Counted from the first letter of the stretch, positions 23,005 through 31,689 are shown. The stretch: 64,000 bases of DNA from Hymenobacter piscis (GCF_018760735.1 NZ_JAHHZN010000003.1:62001-126000), one strand, 5' to 3'. Made by a program: numbers and translations. Notes: generated by a model from the sequence alone, not told the origin.

Positions 23005-23952
23005 CTAATGGTCGCCGAGGGCGGCCAGGTAGCGTTCCGCGTCGAGGGCGGCCATGCAACCCGAGCCGGCGGCCGTCACGGCCTGGCGGTAGGTATAGTC
23101 CTGCACGTCGCCGCAGGCAAAGACGCCGTCCACGTTGGTTTTGGCCGTACCGGGCAGGGTTTTGAGGTAGCCCTGCTCATCGTGGTGCAGGTAGGGCTGG
23201 AAAATCTTGGAGTTGGGCTCGTGGCCGATGGCCACGAAGAAGCCTTCGATGGCCAGCTCGCGGGTGGTGCCGTCGAGCACGTTTTTCACCCGCACGCCAT
23301 CCACGGCGTGCTCGCCCAGGATTTCGTCGGTCACCGTGTTCCAGAGCACCTCAATCTTGGGGTTGTCGAGCACGCGCTTCTGCATGATCTTGGAGGCCTT
23401 CATTTCGCCCTTGCGCACAATCATGTACACTTTGGAGCACAGGTTGGCCAGGTAAGTGGCCTCCTCGGCGGCCGTGTCGCCGGCGCCCACGATGGCCACG
23501 TCCTTGCCCCGGTAGAAGAACCCGTCGCAGACGGCGCAGGCCGATACGCCCGAGCCGTTGAGGCGCTGCTCGGAGGGCAGGCCCAGCCACTTGGCCGAGG
23601 CCCCGGTGGCAATGATGACCGTATCGGCCGTCAGCTCCAGGTTTTCGTCCACGGTGATGCGGCGCGGGTGGCTCTCGAAGTCCACGGAAGTGGCAATGCC
23701 GTAGCGGATGTCGGTGCCGAAGCGGGCGGCCTGCTTCTTGAGGTCTTCCATCATCTCGGGGCCCATAATGCCGTCGGGGTAGCCGGGGAAGTTCTCCACG
23801 TCGTTGGTGATGGTGAGCTGGCCGCCGGGCTGCAGGCCCTGGTACATCACGGGCGCCAGGCCCGCGCGGGAAGCGTAAATTGCGGCCGTGTAACCGGCCG
23901 GGCCGGAGCCAATAATCAGGCACTTGATGTGCTCAGGAGTGGAATTCGCCAT
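23005..23952 (-). CDS. trxB: Thioredoxin-disulfide reductase
   Basis: A 315-residue FAD/NADPH enzyme that keeps thioredoxin reduced in the cytoplasm. The N-terminal dinucleotide-binding loop is IIGSGPAGYTAAIYASRAGL, the redox pair is CAVC followed by DG, and the NADPH loop is VGAGDTAAEEATYL. FACGDVQDYTYRQAV near the end is the FAD-contacting segment. Length and motifs are standard. Transcribed leftward from a TAnnTTTG element at 24011-24018. Its stop codon directly borders a GTGAAATGG-family palindrome. Confidence 0.97.
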   Translation of the reverse strand: MANSTPEHIKCLIIGSGPAGYTAAIYASRAGLAPVMYQGLQPGGQLTITNDVENFPGYPDGIMGPEMMEDLKKQAARFGTDIRYGIATSVDFESHPRRITVDENLELTADTVIIATGASAKWLGLPSEQRLNGSGVSACAVCDGFFYRGKDVAIVGAGDTAAEEATYLANLCSKVYMIVRKGEMKASKIMQKRVLDNPKIEVLWNTVTDEILGEHAVDGVRVKNVLDGTTRELAIEGFFVAIGHEPNSKIFQPYLHHDEQGYLKTLPGTAKTNVDGVFACGDVQDYTYRQAVTAAGSGCMAALDAERYLAALGDH

Positions 23953-24010
23953 AAGTCAACAAATGGCACCGGGGCAAACCGGTACCCGCAGGAAAGAAGT
24001 TTTGGGGGTA

Positions 24011-24018
24011 CAAAGGTA
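24011..24018 (-). promoter_or_regulatory. -7 element for trxB
   Basis: Reads TACCTTTG on the minus strand, exact TAnnTTTG, 59 bases before the trxB ATG. Confidence 0.6.
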
Positions 24019-24081
24019 ACAAGCGCGGCCGGTTGCGCCGATTCCGAACGTATCGGGTAGTCAACCGGACTTATTACCAAC

Positions 24082-24109
24082 AAAAAACCCCAACCAAAGG
24101 TCAGGGTTT
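24082..24109 (-). terminator. rpoD terminator
   Basis: On the minus strand an 11-bp stem with two G.T wobbles and a three-base loop is followed by a T run. It lies 21 bases past the rpoD stop. Confidence 0.65.
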
Positions 24110-24129
24110 GATGCCGGGGAGTAGCATAA

Positions 24130-24993
24130 CTACCCCAGATACGGTTTGAGCGCTTTGCTGCGGGAGGTGTGACGCAGACGGCGAATGGCCTTCTCTTTGA
24201 TCTGGCGCACCCGCTCCCGGGTCAGGTTAAACTTCTCGCCGATTTCCTCCAGCGTGAGCGAGTGTTCCCCGTTCAGGCCAAAGTAAAGGGTGATAACGTC
24301 GGCTTCGCGCTTGGTGAGCGTGCTCAGGGCGCGCTGCACTTCCTTGCGGAGCGAGTCGTTCATCAGGCCCATGTCGGGGCTCTCCTCGTCCTCGTTTTCG
24401 AGTACGTCGAGCAGGCGGTTTTCTTCGCCCTGCACGAAGGGAGCATCCACCGATACGTGGCGGCCCGAAATCTTGAGCGTGTCCACCACTTCCGAGGTCG
24501 TCAGCTCCAGCACTTCGGCAATTTCCTCGGGCGAGGGCTCCCGCTCGAATTTCTGCTCCAGCTCCGAGAACGACTTGCTGATTTTATTCAACGAGCCAAC
24601 CCGGTTCAGGGGCAGGCGCACGATGCGCGACTGCTCGGCCAGGGCCTGCAGAATCGACTGGCGGATCCACCAAACGGCGTAGGAAATGAATTTAAAGCCC
24701 CGAGTTTCGTCGAAGCGCTTGGCGGCTTTGATCAGGCCGAGGTTGCCCTCGTTGATCAAATCGCCCAGGCTCAGACCCTGGTTCTGGTATTGCTTGGCCA
24801 CCGACACCACGAAGCGCAGGTTAGCTTTGGTCAGTTTTTCCAGCGCCTGCTGGTCACCTTCCCGGATGCGTTGCGCCAGCGTTACCTCCTCGTCGGGGGT
24901 CAGCAGGTCCACCTTGCCAATCTCCTGGAGGTATTTATCCAGCGACTGGCTTTCGCGGTTGGTGATCTGCTTGCTGATTTTTAGCTGTCTCAT
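24130..24993 (-). CDS. rpoD: Primary sigma factor, short Bacteroidota form
   Basis: A 287-residue housekeeping sigma factor that directs RNA polymerase to TAnnTTTG promoters. Region 1.2 is [20 protein letters not shown]; region 2 contains [38 protein letters not shown] and the promoter-reading [18 protein letters not shown]; region 4.2 is [20 protein letters not shown]. Region 1.1 and the long non-conserved insert of proteobacterial RpoD are absent, as is normal for Bacteroidota. It lies downstream of rpsO and pnp on the same strand. I could not find a consensus promoter in the 136 bases before it. Confidence 0.96.
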   Translation of the reverse strand: MRQLKISKQITNRESQSLDKYLQEIGKVDLLTPDEEVTLAQRIREGDQQALEKLTKANLRFVVSVAKQYQNQGLSLGDLINEGNLGLIKAAKRFDETRGFKFISYAVWWIRQSILQALAEQSRIVRLPLNRVGSLNKISKSFSELEQKFEREPSPEEIAEVLELTTSEVVDTLKISGRHVSVDAPFVQGEENRLLDVLENEDEESPDMGLMNDSLRKEVQRALSTLTKREADVITLYFGLNGEHSLTLEEIGEKFNLTRERVRQIKEKAIRRLRHTSRSKALKPYLG

Positions 24994-25071
24994 TGCGGGC
25001 GCGAGAGAATGAAGTTGTTGATGCTAGTAAACGTCGTTTCTGATCCGATGTACGGATGCGGCCCTTAGGCG

Positions 25072-25107
25072 GGTACCGGACTCAGTTAAGTGCAACAGTC
25101 CGGTACC
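25072..25107 (-). terminator. Hairpin after pnp
   Basis: A perfect 11-bp stem (25072-25082 with 25097-25107) and 14-base loop, 23 bases past the pnp stop. The T run is weak, so it may be an attenuator or 3'-end stabiliser ahead of rpoD. Confidence 0.5.
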
Positions 25108-25129
25108 TGCTTAAGTTCGCCGGGGCCGA

Positions 25130-27289
25130 TTAAGCTGCCCCGTTGGAGTCGGCTGCCCGCTCGGGTTTGGCCAGCAACACCTTGCGCGACAACCGGTACT
25201 TGCCCGTCTTCTTGTCGATGTCCAGCAATTTCACATCAATCTCCTGCCCTACTTCCAGCACACCTTCCAGCGTGGCGAGGCGTTCGTGCGCCACCTCCGA
25301 AATGTGCAAGAGGCCATCTTTACCCGGCATGATTTCCACGAAAGCACCGTAGGGCTGAATGCTGCGCACCTTGCCTTTGTAGGTTTCGCCCACTTCCGGC
25401 GTGGCCGCAATGGCCCGGATCCGGTCGATGGCCGCCTGCATGTCTTCCTGGTTGGAAGCGTAGATGCTCACGTGGCCTTTCTCGTCCTTCTCCTCGATGA
25501 TAACCGTGGCGTTGGTGTCCTTCTGGATCTGCTGAATGACTTTGCCACCGGGTCCGATAACGGCCCCGATGTACTCCTTGTCGATCAGCATTTTGTGCGA
25601 GCGAGGCGTATGCGGCTTCAGCTCAGCAGCCGGCTGGCTGATGGTCTTGGCCATCTCACGCAGGATGTGCAGGCGGCCTTCGCGGGCTTGGTGCAGGGCC
25701 GCCGTCATGATTTCGGCGCTCAAGCCCTGGATTTTGATGTCCATCTGGCAAGCTACGATACCTTTTTCGGTGCCGGTTACTTTGAAGTCCATGTCGCCGA
25801 GGTGGTCCTCATCGCCCAGGATGTCCGAAAGCACGGCGTATTCGCCGGTTTCCTTGTCCTGCACGAGGCCCATGGCAATGCCCGAAACGGCCGAGCGCAC
25901 CGGAATGCCCGCGTCCATCAGCGCCATCGAAGCCGCGCAAACGGTAGCCATCGACGAAGAGCCGTTCGACTCCAAGATGTCCGACACGATACGCACGGTG
26001 TAGGGGTTCTCGTCGTCGGAAGGCATCACCTTCTTCAAGGAGCGCTGGGCCAGGTTGCCGTGGCCGATTTCGCGGCGGCCGGGGCCGCGGTTAGGCTTCA
26101 CCTCACCGGTCGAGAAGGCCGGGAAGTTGTAGTGCAGCATGAACTTGCTGTAGCCCGAAGTCATGGCCGTGTCGATGATCTGCTCATCGAGCTTGGTGCC
26201 GAGGGCTACGGTGGTCAGCGACTGGGTTTCGCCGCGGGTGAACAAGGCCGAGCCGTGGGCACCGGGCAGGTAGTTCACTTCGCTCCAGATGGGGCGGATT
26301 TCGGTGAGCTGACGACCATCGAGGCGGGTGCGCTCCTTGATCATCATGTCGCGAATGGCCTTCTTCTCGGCCGACGAGTAGTAGCGGCCGAACATTTTCA
26401 TGTCCAGCTCGGGCTGCTCTTCCAGCAGTTTCTCGGTCAAGGACTTTTTGATAGCGCCAAAACCTTCCTTGCGGCCGGCCTTGCTGGGGTTGCCCGAGTG
26501 CGCCACTTTATAGGCCTGCTCGTACACGCCCTCCTGAATGCGCTTCTTCAGGTCGTCGTTTTCCTCGTATTTGGGATACTCGCGCTTCACGTGGGATTTC
26601 TCCACTTCGGCGGCCAGCTCCAGCTGCACGCGCACCTGCTCCTTGATGGCTTCGTGGGCGAAGGCAATGGCTTCTACCATTTCCTCTTCGCTCACTTCGT
26701 TCATTTCGCCTTCCACCATGGCTACCGAATCAGCCGTGGCCCCTACAATCAGGTCGATGTCGGCGCGGGCAATGTCGGCGGTGAGGGGGTTGATCTGCAG
26801 CTTGCCGTCAATGCGGGCCACGCGAACCTCCGAGATGGGGCCGGCGAAGGGAATATCCGAAATCGAGAGGGCAGCCGAAGCAGCCAGGGCGGCCAGCGCG
26901 TCGGGCTGCACGGTTTTATCGGCCGAAATCAGGGTAATCATCACCTGCACCTCGTAGTGATAGTCCTTGGGGAACATCGGGCGCAGGATACGGTCTACGA
27001 TACGGCACACCAGGATTTCGTAATCCGAGAGGCGGCCTTCGCGGCGCTGGAACGAGCCGGGAATGTTGCCGGCACCACCGAATTTCTCCTGGTAGTCAAC
27101 CGACAGGGGCAGGAAGTCCACGTCGCCGCGCGAGCTGGGCTGCGACACGACCGTTGCCAACAGCATGGCGTCGCCGAGGCGCACCACTACGGCGCCGTCG
27201 GCGAATTTGGCCAGTTTGCCGGTTTCGAGGGAAATCTGCCGTCCGTCGGGCAGGGTAATGTGTTTGGTAACCGCGTGGTAGTTGGGCAT
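25130..27289 (-). CDS. pnp: Polyribonucleotide nucleotidyltransferase (PNPase)
   Basis: A 719-residue 3'-to-5' phosphorolytic exoribonuclease, trimeric, a core RNA-decay enzyme. Order: first RNase PH domain (from SLETGKLAKFADGAVVVRLG, FLPLSVDYQEKFGG), a helical linker, the catalytic second RNase PH domain (RGETQSLTTVALGT, MDAGIPVRSAVSGIAMGL, DHLGDMDFKVTGT), a KH domain (IGAVIGPGGKVIQQIQ) and an S1 domain (GETYKGKVRSIQPYGAFVEI). The start MPNYHAVTKHITLPDGRQ is the family start; the 48 residues in frame upstream lack support. It follows rpsO, a widespread pairing. The plus-strand 673-codon open frame over it is a shadow. Confidence 0.97.
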   Translation of the reverse strand: MPNYHAVTKHITLPDGRQISLETGKLAKFADGAVVVRLGDAMLLATVVSQPSSRGDVDFLPLSVDYQEKFGGAGNIPGSFQRREGRLSDYEILVCRIVDRILRPMFPKDYHYEVQVMITLISADKTVQPDALAALAASAALSISDIPFAGPISEVRVARIDGKLQINPLTADIARADIDLIVGATADSVAMVEGEMNEVSEEEMVEAIAFAHEAIKEQVRVQLELAAEVEKSHVKREYPKYEENDDLKKRIQEGVYEQAYKVAHSGNPSKAGRKEGFGAIKKSLTEKLLEEQPELDMKMFGRYYSSAEKKAIRDMMIKERTRLDGRQLTEIRPIWSEVNYLPGAHGSALFTRGETQSLTTVALGTKLDEQIIDTAMTSGYSKFMLHYNFPAFSTGEVKPNRGPGRREIGHGNLAQRSLKKVMPSDDENPYTVRIVSDILESNGSSSMATVCAASMALMDAGIPVRSAVSGIAMGLVQDKETGEYAVLSDILGDEDHLGDMDFKVTGTEKGIVACQMDIKIQGLSAEIMTAALHQAREGRLHILREMAKTISQPAAELKPHTPRSHKMLIDKEYIGAVIGPGGKVIQQIQKDTNATVIIEEKDEKGHVSIYASNQEDMQAAIDRIRAIAATPEVGETYKGKVRSIQPYGAFVEIMPGKDGLLHISEVAHERLATLEGVLEVGQEIDVKLLDIDKKTGKYRLSRKVLLAKPERAADSNGAA

Positions 27290-27431
27290 CGTGGGTTGCT
27301 TTGGTAGAAAGCGTGGCAGCGGGCGAGCAGCCGAAAAAACCGGACCGGCCATGGTCCCGTTTTGCTCTGGGAAAAGATTGATTCGGAGAGTAAACAACAA
27401 AACCGGCGGAAACAGGCGGCCGGCTTTGGAC

Positions 27432-27475
27432 AAAAAAAGAGCAGGGAACCTTCCAAGCTGAAAGGCTCCCTGCTC
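27432..27475 (-). terminator. Hairpin between rpsO and pnp
   Basis: A 9-bp stem GAGCAGGGA/TCCCTGCTC extended by CCTT/AAGG across a bulge, followed on the minus strand by seven T. It sits 13 bases past the rpsO stop and could terminate or attenuate transcription into pnp. Confidence 0.75.
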
Positions 27476-27487
27476 CGGAAGGTGAGC

Positions 27488-27763
27488 TTACTTACGCAGG
27501 CCCAGTTCCTTGATGATCGCGCGGTAACGGTTGATGTCGCGCTGCATGAGGTAATCCAACATGCTGCGACGCTTACCTACGAGTTTGAGAAGACCCAGAC
27601 GGGTCGAGAAGTCCTTCTTGTTCACCTTGAGGTGCTCGGTCAGGTCCAGAATACGCTGAGTGAAAAGCGCAATCTGCGACTCGGCCGAACCGGTGTCTTT
27701 GGAGGTCTTCTGAAGGCTGTTTTTCTCGAAAATGGCCTTTTTTGCTTCGGTGGTCAGTTGCAT
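27488..27763 (-). CDS. rpsO: 30S ribosomal protein S15
   Basis: A 91-residue primary binder of 16S rRNA in the central domain. [20 protein letters not shown] and the [15 protein letters not shown] segment are diagnostic, and the C-terminus [13 protein letters not shown] is typical. Length equals the family norm. Promoter -7 element at 27831-27838; the 60-odd base leader might carry S15 autoregulation, but I see no specific structure to prove it. Confidence 0.97.
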   Translation of the reverse strand: MQLTTEAKKAIFEKNSLQKTSKDTGSAESQIALFTQRILDLTEHLKVNKKDFSTRLGLLKLVGKRRSMLDYLMQRDINRYRAIIKELGLRK

Positions 27764-27830
27764 CGGCAGATAGGTTTCCCCGTCTTAGATTAAAAAGTAA
27801 GAAAATTCACCCCGCACCTCGGGGTGGCCG

Positions 27831-27838
27831 CAAAGGTA
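27831..27838 (-). promoter_or_regulatory. -7 element for rpsO
   Basis: Reads TACCTTTG on the minus strand, exact TAnnTTTG, 68 bases before the rpsO ATG and next to the word repeat that begins at 27842. Confidence 0.6.
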
Positions 27839-27841
27839 GGT

Positions 27842-28044
27842 ATTTAATGTGATGAATGTGGGGTAAATGGGAAGTAATGTGTTTGGGATGAGTCTGAAAT
27901 CTGATGAATGTGGGGTAAATGTGTTTGGAATGTGGCAATTCAGTCCGTTGCTTATCTCTCCCAGTTTTTCCCGCATTCCTCACATTCCCAACACATTCAT
28001 CCCATTCCAGACACATTTTCCACATTCAACACACATTACCAATC
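27842..28044. repeat. Word-repeat palindrome (GAATGTG type) at the lptF-gene stop
   Basis: In the sense of the LptF/G gene the stop TAG is followed by GATTGGTAATGTGTGTTGAA and many GAATGTG-like words with almost no C, then a short spacer and a long complementary arm rich in CACATTC. About 200 bp, filling the gap to the rpsO promoter. It is AT-richer than its surroundings. Confidence 0.7.
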
Positions 28045-29469
28045 CTAAACCACCTTCTGGTAGCCGGGGCGGAAGCGGCGCGGGATCAGGCGGACCCAGT
28101 CGATATCGAGCAGGCCGGAGTCGTGGCGGGCCTGGTAGAGGAAGAACAGGCCAATGGGCAGCAGGATAGCCGCCGACATCCACATGCCCACGCCCACGGG
28201 CATCACCATCTCGCGGCCGTACTTCTCGCCCATGATGGAGAAAACGTAGTAGATGATGAAAAACACGATGGACACCAGAATCGGCACGCCCAGCCCTCCC
28301 TTCTTGATGATGGCTCCCAGGGGCGCCCCAATCAGAAACATGAGCAGAATGGCCGCCGACTGCGTGAACTTGCGGTAAGTTTCGATGCGAAAGTTGGCCG
28401 TTTCCTTGCGCAGGCTGGTCAGCCGCTCGGCCGAGGTAGCCAGAAACGACTGCACGTTGCGGGCCCGGTTGGCGGCCTGCTGGGCGACCTGGTAGTTATC
28501 GGGCTGCAGGCGGGCGGCCGTAATTTTCCAGTTCTCAACCCGTTGCAGCGCCGTGCGGCCGGTGGTATCGAGGCGCAGGTAGGTGTAGTAGGGATTGAGC
28601 TGCTGAATGAGTTGGCGCCGCTCCAGCCCCAGGCGCCGGTGCAGTGAATCCGTGGTGAAGTTGAGCTGATTCAGGTTGAGCATCATTTTATTTTCCTTGA
28701 AGAGCTCCTTCTTGGTGCGGTCGAGGCCGAAGGAGGCCAGGGAAAACGTAATCAGGTTACGGTCGAACTTCTGGCGGATAAAGCTGGCCCCGGACCGGCT
28801 GTTGCTGCTGGGTTGTTCCACGTAGGAGCGCCCCTGAAACAGCTCCAGCCCCAGGTACTGCCCTCCGAAGCGGGTAAACATGCGGCCCGAGTCGGCCAGA
28901 ATCACGGTACTGCTGCCCCGGCCCTGGGTGTGGTCATAAATCATGACGCCCTTGAGCAGGTCGCCGTTTTCGCCGGCCTTCTCATTGACCTTGATGGTGT
29001 AGCCCGGAATGCCGTTATAGAAGACCCCCTCCCGGATGTCGAGGGCCAGTTTCTGCTGGCGCACGTCCCAGAGCAGGCTGTAAGCCTCCAGATTGGCCAG
29101 GGGCACGATGGTGTTGTTGAACCAAAATGCCCCCCCGGCCAGCAGCACGCTTACCAGCAGTACCGGCCGCAGAATGCGGGTAAGCGAAATACCGGCCGTT
29201 TTGATAGCCGTCAGCTCATGGTGCTCTCCCAGCGTCCCGAAGGTCATCAGGGAGGACAGCAGCACGGCCAGGGGCAGAGAAATAGGCACGATGAGCACGC
29301 TGAAGTAAAACAGCAGCTGGGCAATAACGCCCAGGCCCAGGTCCTTGCCCACCAGATCGTCCATGTATTTCATCATGAACTGCATCAGGAAAATGAACTG
29401 GACCACCGCGAAGGTGAGCAGAAACGGCCCGGCAAAGGCCTGTAGAATCAGTTTATCGAGTTTTTTCAT
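28045..29469 (-). CDS. LptF/LptG-family lipopolysaccharide export permease
   Basis: A 474-residue inner-membrane protein of the YjgP/YjgQ family, the permease part of the ABC exporter that moves LPS to the outer membrane. The N-terminus (MKKLDKLILQAFAGPFLLTF) starts the first of three membrane helices; ISLTRILRPVLLVSVLLAGG is the third. A periplasmic beta domain (about 130-280) and a long helical insert (RRLGLERRQLIQQLNPYY) follow, then three C-terminal helices (LMFLIGAPLGAIIKKGGLG). It cannot be assigned to F or G. The preferred start is ATG 29469; an upstream frame adds 19 unlikely residues. Confidence 0.9.
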   Translation of the reverse strand: MKKLDKLILQAFAGPFLLTFAVVQFIFLMQFMMKYMDDLVGKDLGLGVIAQLLFYFSVLIVPISLPLAVLLSSLMTFGTLGEHHELTAIKTAGISLTRILRPVLLVSVLLAGGAFWFNNTIVPLANLEAYSLLWDVRQQKLALDIREGVFYNGIPGYTIKVNEKAGENGDLLKGVMIYDHTQGRGSSTVILADSGRMFTRFGGQYLGLELFQGRSYVEQPSSNSRSGASFIRQKFDRNLITFSLASFGLDRTKKELFKENKMMLNLNQLNFTTDSLHRRLGLERRQLIQQLNPYYTYLRLDTTGRTALQRVENWKITAARLQPDNYQVAQQAANRARNVQSFLATSAERLTSLRKETANFRIETYRKFTQSAAILLMFLIGAPLGAIIKKGGLGVPILVSIVFFIIYYVFSIMGEKYGREMVMPVGVGMWMSAAILLPIGLFFLYQARHDSGLLDIDWVRLIPRRFRPGYQKVV

Positions 29470-29518
29470 AGAACTGGCCGCCATTGCTCCCCGGCCGTCA
29501 CCGGCCCAGCATGAAACA

Positions 29519-29565
29519 GGGAGCAAACGCGAAACGAAGATACGGCTCGTTTCGCGTCTGCTCCC
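29519..29565 (-). terminator. 19-bp hairpin after the START-like gene
   Basis: Arms 29519-29537 and 29547-29565 pair with one mismatch and a nine-base loop, 22 bases past the START-like stop and 50 bases ahead of the LptF/G ATG. Confidence 0.7.
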
Positions 29566-29587
29566 CGGCAGTGAGGCCCAACAAAGA

Positions 29588-30001
29588 TCAGCCGCCGACC
29601 TGTTCGCGCAGTTTCTGGATGAGGCTATCCCACATTTCCTGCAGTTCCACCGTATCGGTTTCTTCCGAGTAATCCAGAATACGCAGGTACACCTCCTGGG
29701 TCAGCTGCGATTCTTCGATGAGAAAATCCAGGTAATTGGCATCGGGCAGGGAGCCGCGGTTATCGTCGAGGAAAACAAAGCGCACGGAACGATTCGTACG
29801 GTGCGAGGCCATTTCGGCGTAGTGCGGCTGATTGTCCCAAACAAAGTTGAAGCGTTGCGGTCCGTCCACTTTCACGCTCTGACAAAACCACTGTTCCAGG
29901 CCCGAGGCCGAGGCCAGGTAAGGATACAGGATTTTAGGAGAGGCATTTATGGAGTATTCCACCAAAAAACGATGTTTGAGGCGAGTAGCGGAAAGGGGCA
30001 T
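29588..30001 (-). CDS. START-like (SRPBCC/AHSA1-type) domain protein
   Basis: A 137-residue cytoplasmic protein of the helix-grip fold that forms a hydrophobic cavity. The opening KHRFLVEYSINASPKILYPY and SGLEQWFCQSV are typical of the AHSA1-like branch common in Cytophagales, and the C-terminal helix LQEMWDSLIQKLREQVGG closes the fold. The ligand is unknown. Transcribed leftward ahead of LptF/G, divergent from tRNA-Met. Confidence 0.85.
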   Translation of the reverse strand: MPLSATRLKHRFLVEYSINASPKILYPYLASASGLEQWFCQSVKVDGPQRFNFVWDNQPHYAEMASHRTNRSVRFVFLDDNRGSLPDANYLDFLIEESQLTQEVYLRILDYSEETDTVELQEMWDSLIQKLREQVGG

Positions 30002-30092
30002 AAGCGGAACAGAGTAAAGATTTTAGCGGAGGGGGATGACCAGAGAAACCCCTCCGACAGCCAATATACGCGGGTTTTTTTTTGCACAACAC

Positions 30093-30124
30093 TTGCATCA
30101 GGTTAAATCTTGTCCCTACCTTTG
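30093..30124 (+). promoter_or_regulatory. tRNA-Met promoter
   Basis: A -33 TTG at 30093-30095 and -7 TACCTTTG at 30117-30124, separated by 21 bases, end 14 bases before the mature tRNA. Both elements and spacing fit the Bacteroidota consensus. Confidence 0.75.
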
Positions 30125-30138
30125 CACCACCAAAACAG

Positions 30139-30212
30139 GGCGGGGTAGCTCAGTTGGTTAGAGCACAGGATTCATAACCCTGAGGTCACGAGTTCAACTC
30201 TCGTCCCCGCTA
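30139..30212 (+). tRNA. tRNA-Met (anticodon CAU)
   Basis: Folds as a complete cloverleaf of 74 bases: acceptor GGCGGGG with CCCCGCT (one G.T at the end), D arm beginning AGCTC, anticodon loop with CAT, T arm ACGAG-TTCAACT-CTCGT, discriminator A. CCA is not encoded. The CAU anticodon could also belong to an Ile2-type tRNA; the body does not have the three G-C pairs of an initiator anticodon stem. Its 3' end is duplicated at 32242, marking it as an integration site. Confidence 0.93.
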
Positions 30213-30274
30213 CTTGCAAAAACGGCCTTTCCATTGCGGAAAGGCCGTTTTTTTGTGCGTTTTGCTTTTATCAC
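30193..30274 (+). repeat. Left attachment repeat (attL-like)
   Basis: Last 20 bases of tRNA-Met plus the downstream terminator. 81 of 82 bases match 32242-32323; the only difference is A at 30241 versus G at 32290. Confidence 0.9.
30218..30252 (+). terminator. tRNA-Met terminator
   Basis: A perfect 15-bp stem (30218-30232 with 30238-30252), loop ATTGC, then T run. Confidence 0.9.
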
Positions 30275-30291
30275 GGTTTTATCACAACACC

Positions 30292-30378
30292 ATGTACGAG
30301 CCTGAGTACACGCCCCGGCTGTTCGATGCGGGTGGGGACATGTCCAAGCGGTGGTATATCGATTATCGAATTGATTGA
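30292..30378 (+). pseudogene. N-terminal stub of a tyrosine-type integrase
   Basis: An open frame of 28 codons beginning MYEPEYTPRLFDAGGDM and then SKRWYIDYRID before TGA. Bacteroidota phage/ICE integrases commonly begin with an Asp-Leu-Ser-Lys-Arg-Trp-Tyr-Val-x-Tyr element of this kind; this is family recollection, not a database hit. It lies 17 bases inside the left repeat, exactly where such an integrase gene would begin, and everything downstream of this N-terminal element is gone. Confidence 0.6.
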
Positions 30379-30408
30379 ACTGCTAATACACCTATTGCTT
30401 TAACTCAA

Positions 30409-30687
30409 ATGTCCACACTCGTCCACCGGCGGGCTGAGCTTTGCCGACTGGCAAAACCGGTCAGCCTGTATCCGGCTCCGGTAGATACCGCTCGCACGGC
30501 CCCAGCTCTGCGCCTTGCGCCCGGCGACACGGTAAACATCGTAGGTGACTATGCCGACCAATGGATCGTCGTTACGCGCCTGGAAAACCAGCGTTTGAGC
30601 ACCTACTATGTACCACAGTTGGCTCTGATCGGATCCTTTATAGTCAAGCGCGCCAAAAGGCGCGAGTCGTCTGGCTCATCCAACTAG
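30409..30687 (+). CDS. Small hypothetical protein in the tRNA-Met element
   Basis: A 92-residue protein with a beta-rich centre (LRLAPGDTVNIVGDYADQWI then VVTRLENQRLSTYYVP) that could be an SH3-like barrel, and a basic C-terminus (VKRAKRRESSG). No signal peptide. Its family is not recognised. First complete gene after the integrase stub. Confidence 0.55.
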   Translation: MSTLVHRRAELCRLAKPVSLYPAPVDTARTAPALRLAPGDTVNIVGDYADQWIVVTRLENQRLSTYYVPQLALIGSFIVKRAKRRESSGSSN

Positions 30688-30743
30688 CTACCTGACCATG
30701 CCCTTCCAGCGCCAAGAAACCACCTACTACTTTCCCCGGTAGC

Positions 30744-31196
30744 ATGCCCTCATCCCTCCGCCGAGATTACCTTATCGCCTCCCGCCTGTATTTCGTGCTC
30801 CTGGTACTTTACCAGCTGCCGGCACTTTATCTCTTCCTGCCTGAGCCTATCGGCCCAGCTCGGCATGCCAGTGCCCCGCTTGGGGAGATACTCGGGCCTG
30901 CGCTGCTTACCACCGTATTGCTGTTGGCCATGTGCATTGGCCTCGGCCTGGGCATCCGCGCCGGCAAGACGTGGGCTAAAATCGTTTACGCCCTGCTGCT
31001 GGCCTACGCAGTCTACGTTTTCGGCAGCGCCCTCCCCTTTTTCCCCCAGCGCAGCGCTTGGACTGTGACCAGGGAAGTTTTTGCGCTGGTTATGATGCTG
31101 GGCGTGGGTTTCTGCCTCTTCCGGCAGCAGTTCACGCGCCGCTCGGCTCCCGCTGAAGCGGATATGGCAGCCAGTGAACATACTCCGTCGAACTGA
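30744..31196 (+). CDS. Four-helix membrane protein
   Basis: A 150-residue protein with four hydrophobic segments: YFVLLVLYQLPALYLFLP, LGPALLTTVLLLAMCIGLGL, IVYALLLAYAVYVFGSALPF and VFALVMMLGVGFCLF. Charged ends suggest cytoplasmic termini. Function unknown. The next gene begins 1 base after its stop and is of the same general type, so the two are coupled and possibly related by duplication. Confidence 0.6.
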   Translation: MPSSLRRDYLIASRLYFVLLVLYQLPALYLFLPEPIGPARHASAPLGEILGPALLTTVLLLAMCIGLGLGIRAGKTWAKIVYALLLAYAVYVFGSALPFFPQRSAWTVTREVFALVMMLGVGFCLFRQQFTRRSAPAEADMAASEHTPSN

Positions 31197-31197
31197 T

Positions 31198-31605
31198 ATG
31201 GCCGTTACCATTCCCGCCAACGACCGCAAGGCAGTCTGGTGTATTATCGTCAGCTTCGGCATTGTTCTGCTGGCGAATGCGCTTTACTCGACTCCTTCCA
31301 TCGGCCTCCGGTTCTCCGTTGGCACCTTGATCGGCCTGCTTCTAATGGGGACACCCGTTGCCCTAGTGCTCTGGGCCGTTTGGCGGGGACAGTACTGGGC
31401 CAAAGTGCTGGTTATCCTGGTCACACTCTATGGGTTCACCAGACCTCTCTTCCACGTTACTGAGTTGCAGCTGCCCAACTACACGCCCCGTTTCGCGCTG
31501 CTCATGCTTTCCCTAATCCCACGTATCGCCTCTACGATCCTCCTCACCCGCGACCTGCTGCGCCGGCCGGTGGCCGGAGAGGCGGGAAGTCATCCTATTT
31601 CCTAA
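31198..31605 (+). CDS. Second membrane protein, translationally coupled
   Basis: A 135-residue protein with four hydrophobic segments, starting AVWCIIVSFGIVLLANALY and LIGLLLMGTPVALVLWAVW, then YWAKVLVILVTLYGF and LLMLSLIPRIASTILLT. The ATG at 31198 follows the preceding TGA by one base. Both proteins have a Trp-Ala-Lys-Ile/Val motif (TWAKIVYALL and YWAKVLVILV) after the second segment, which suggests homology between the two. Function unknown; it may be cargo of the element. Confidence 0.6.
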   Translation: MAVTIPANDRKAVWCIIVSFGIVLLANALYSTPSIGLRFSVGTLIGLLLMGTPVALVLWAVWRGQYWAKVLVILVTLYGFTRPLFHVTELQLPNYTPRFALLMLSLIPRIASTILLTRDLLRRPVAGEAGSHPIS

Positions 31606-31689
31606 TCCCAGGACGTACCGAAGCTACCGTATGGCCTAATTATTGCGCCTCTCTGCTGCATTAGTGTCCCTTCCGCTATTCCCTCTTCT

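Noticed and set aside
25286..27307. 673-codon plus-strand open frame opposite pnp
   Set aside because: Product has no recognisable family, is biased to Gly/His/Val as high-GC antisense frames are, and pnp on the other strand is certain.
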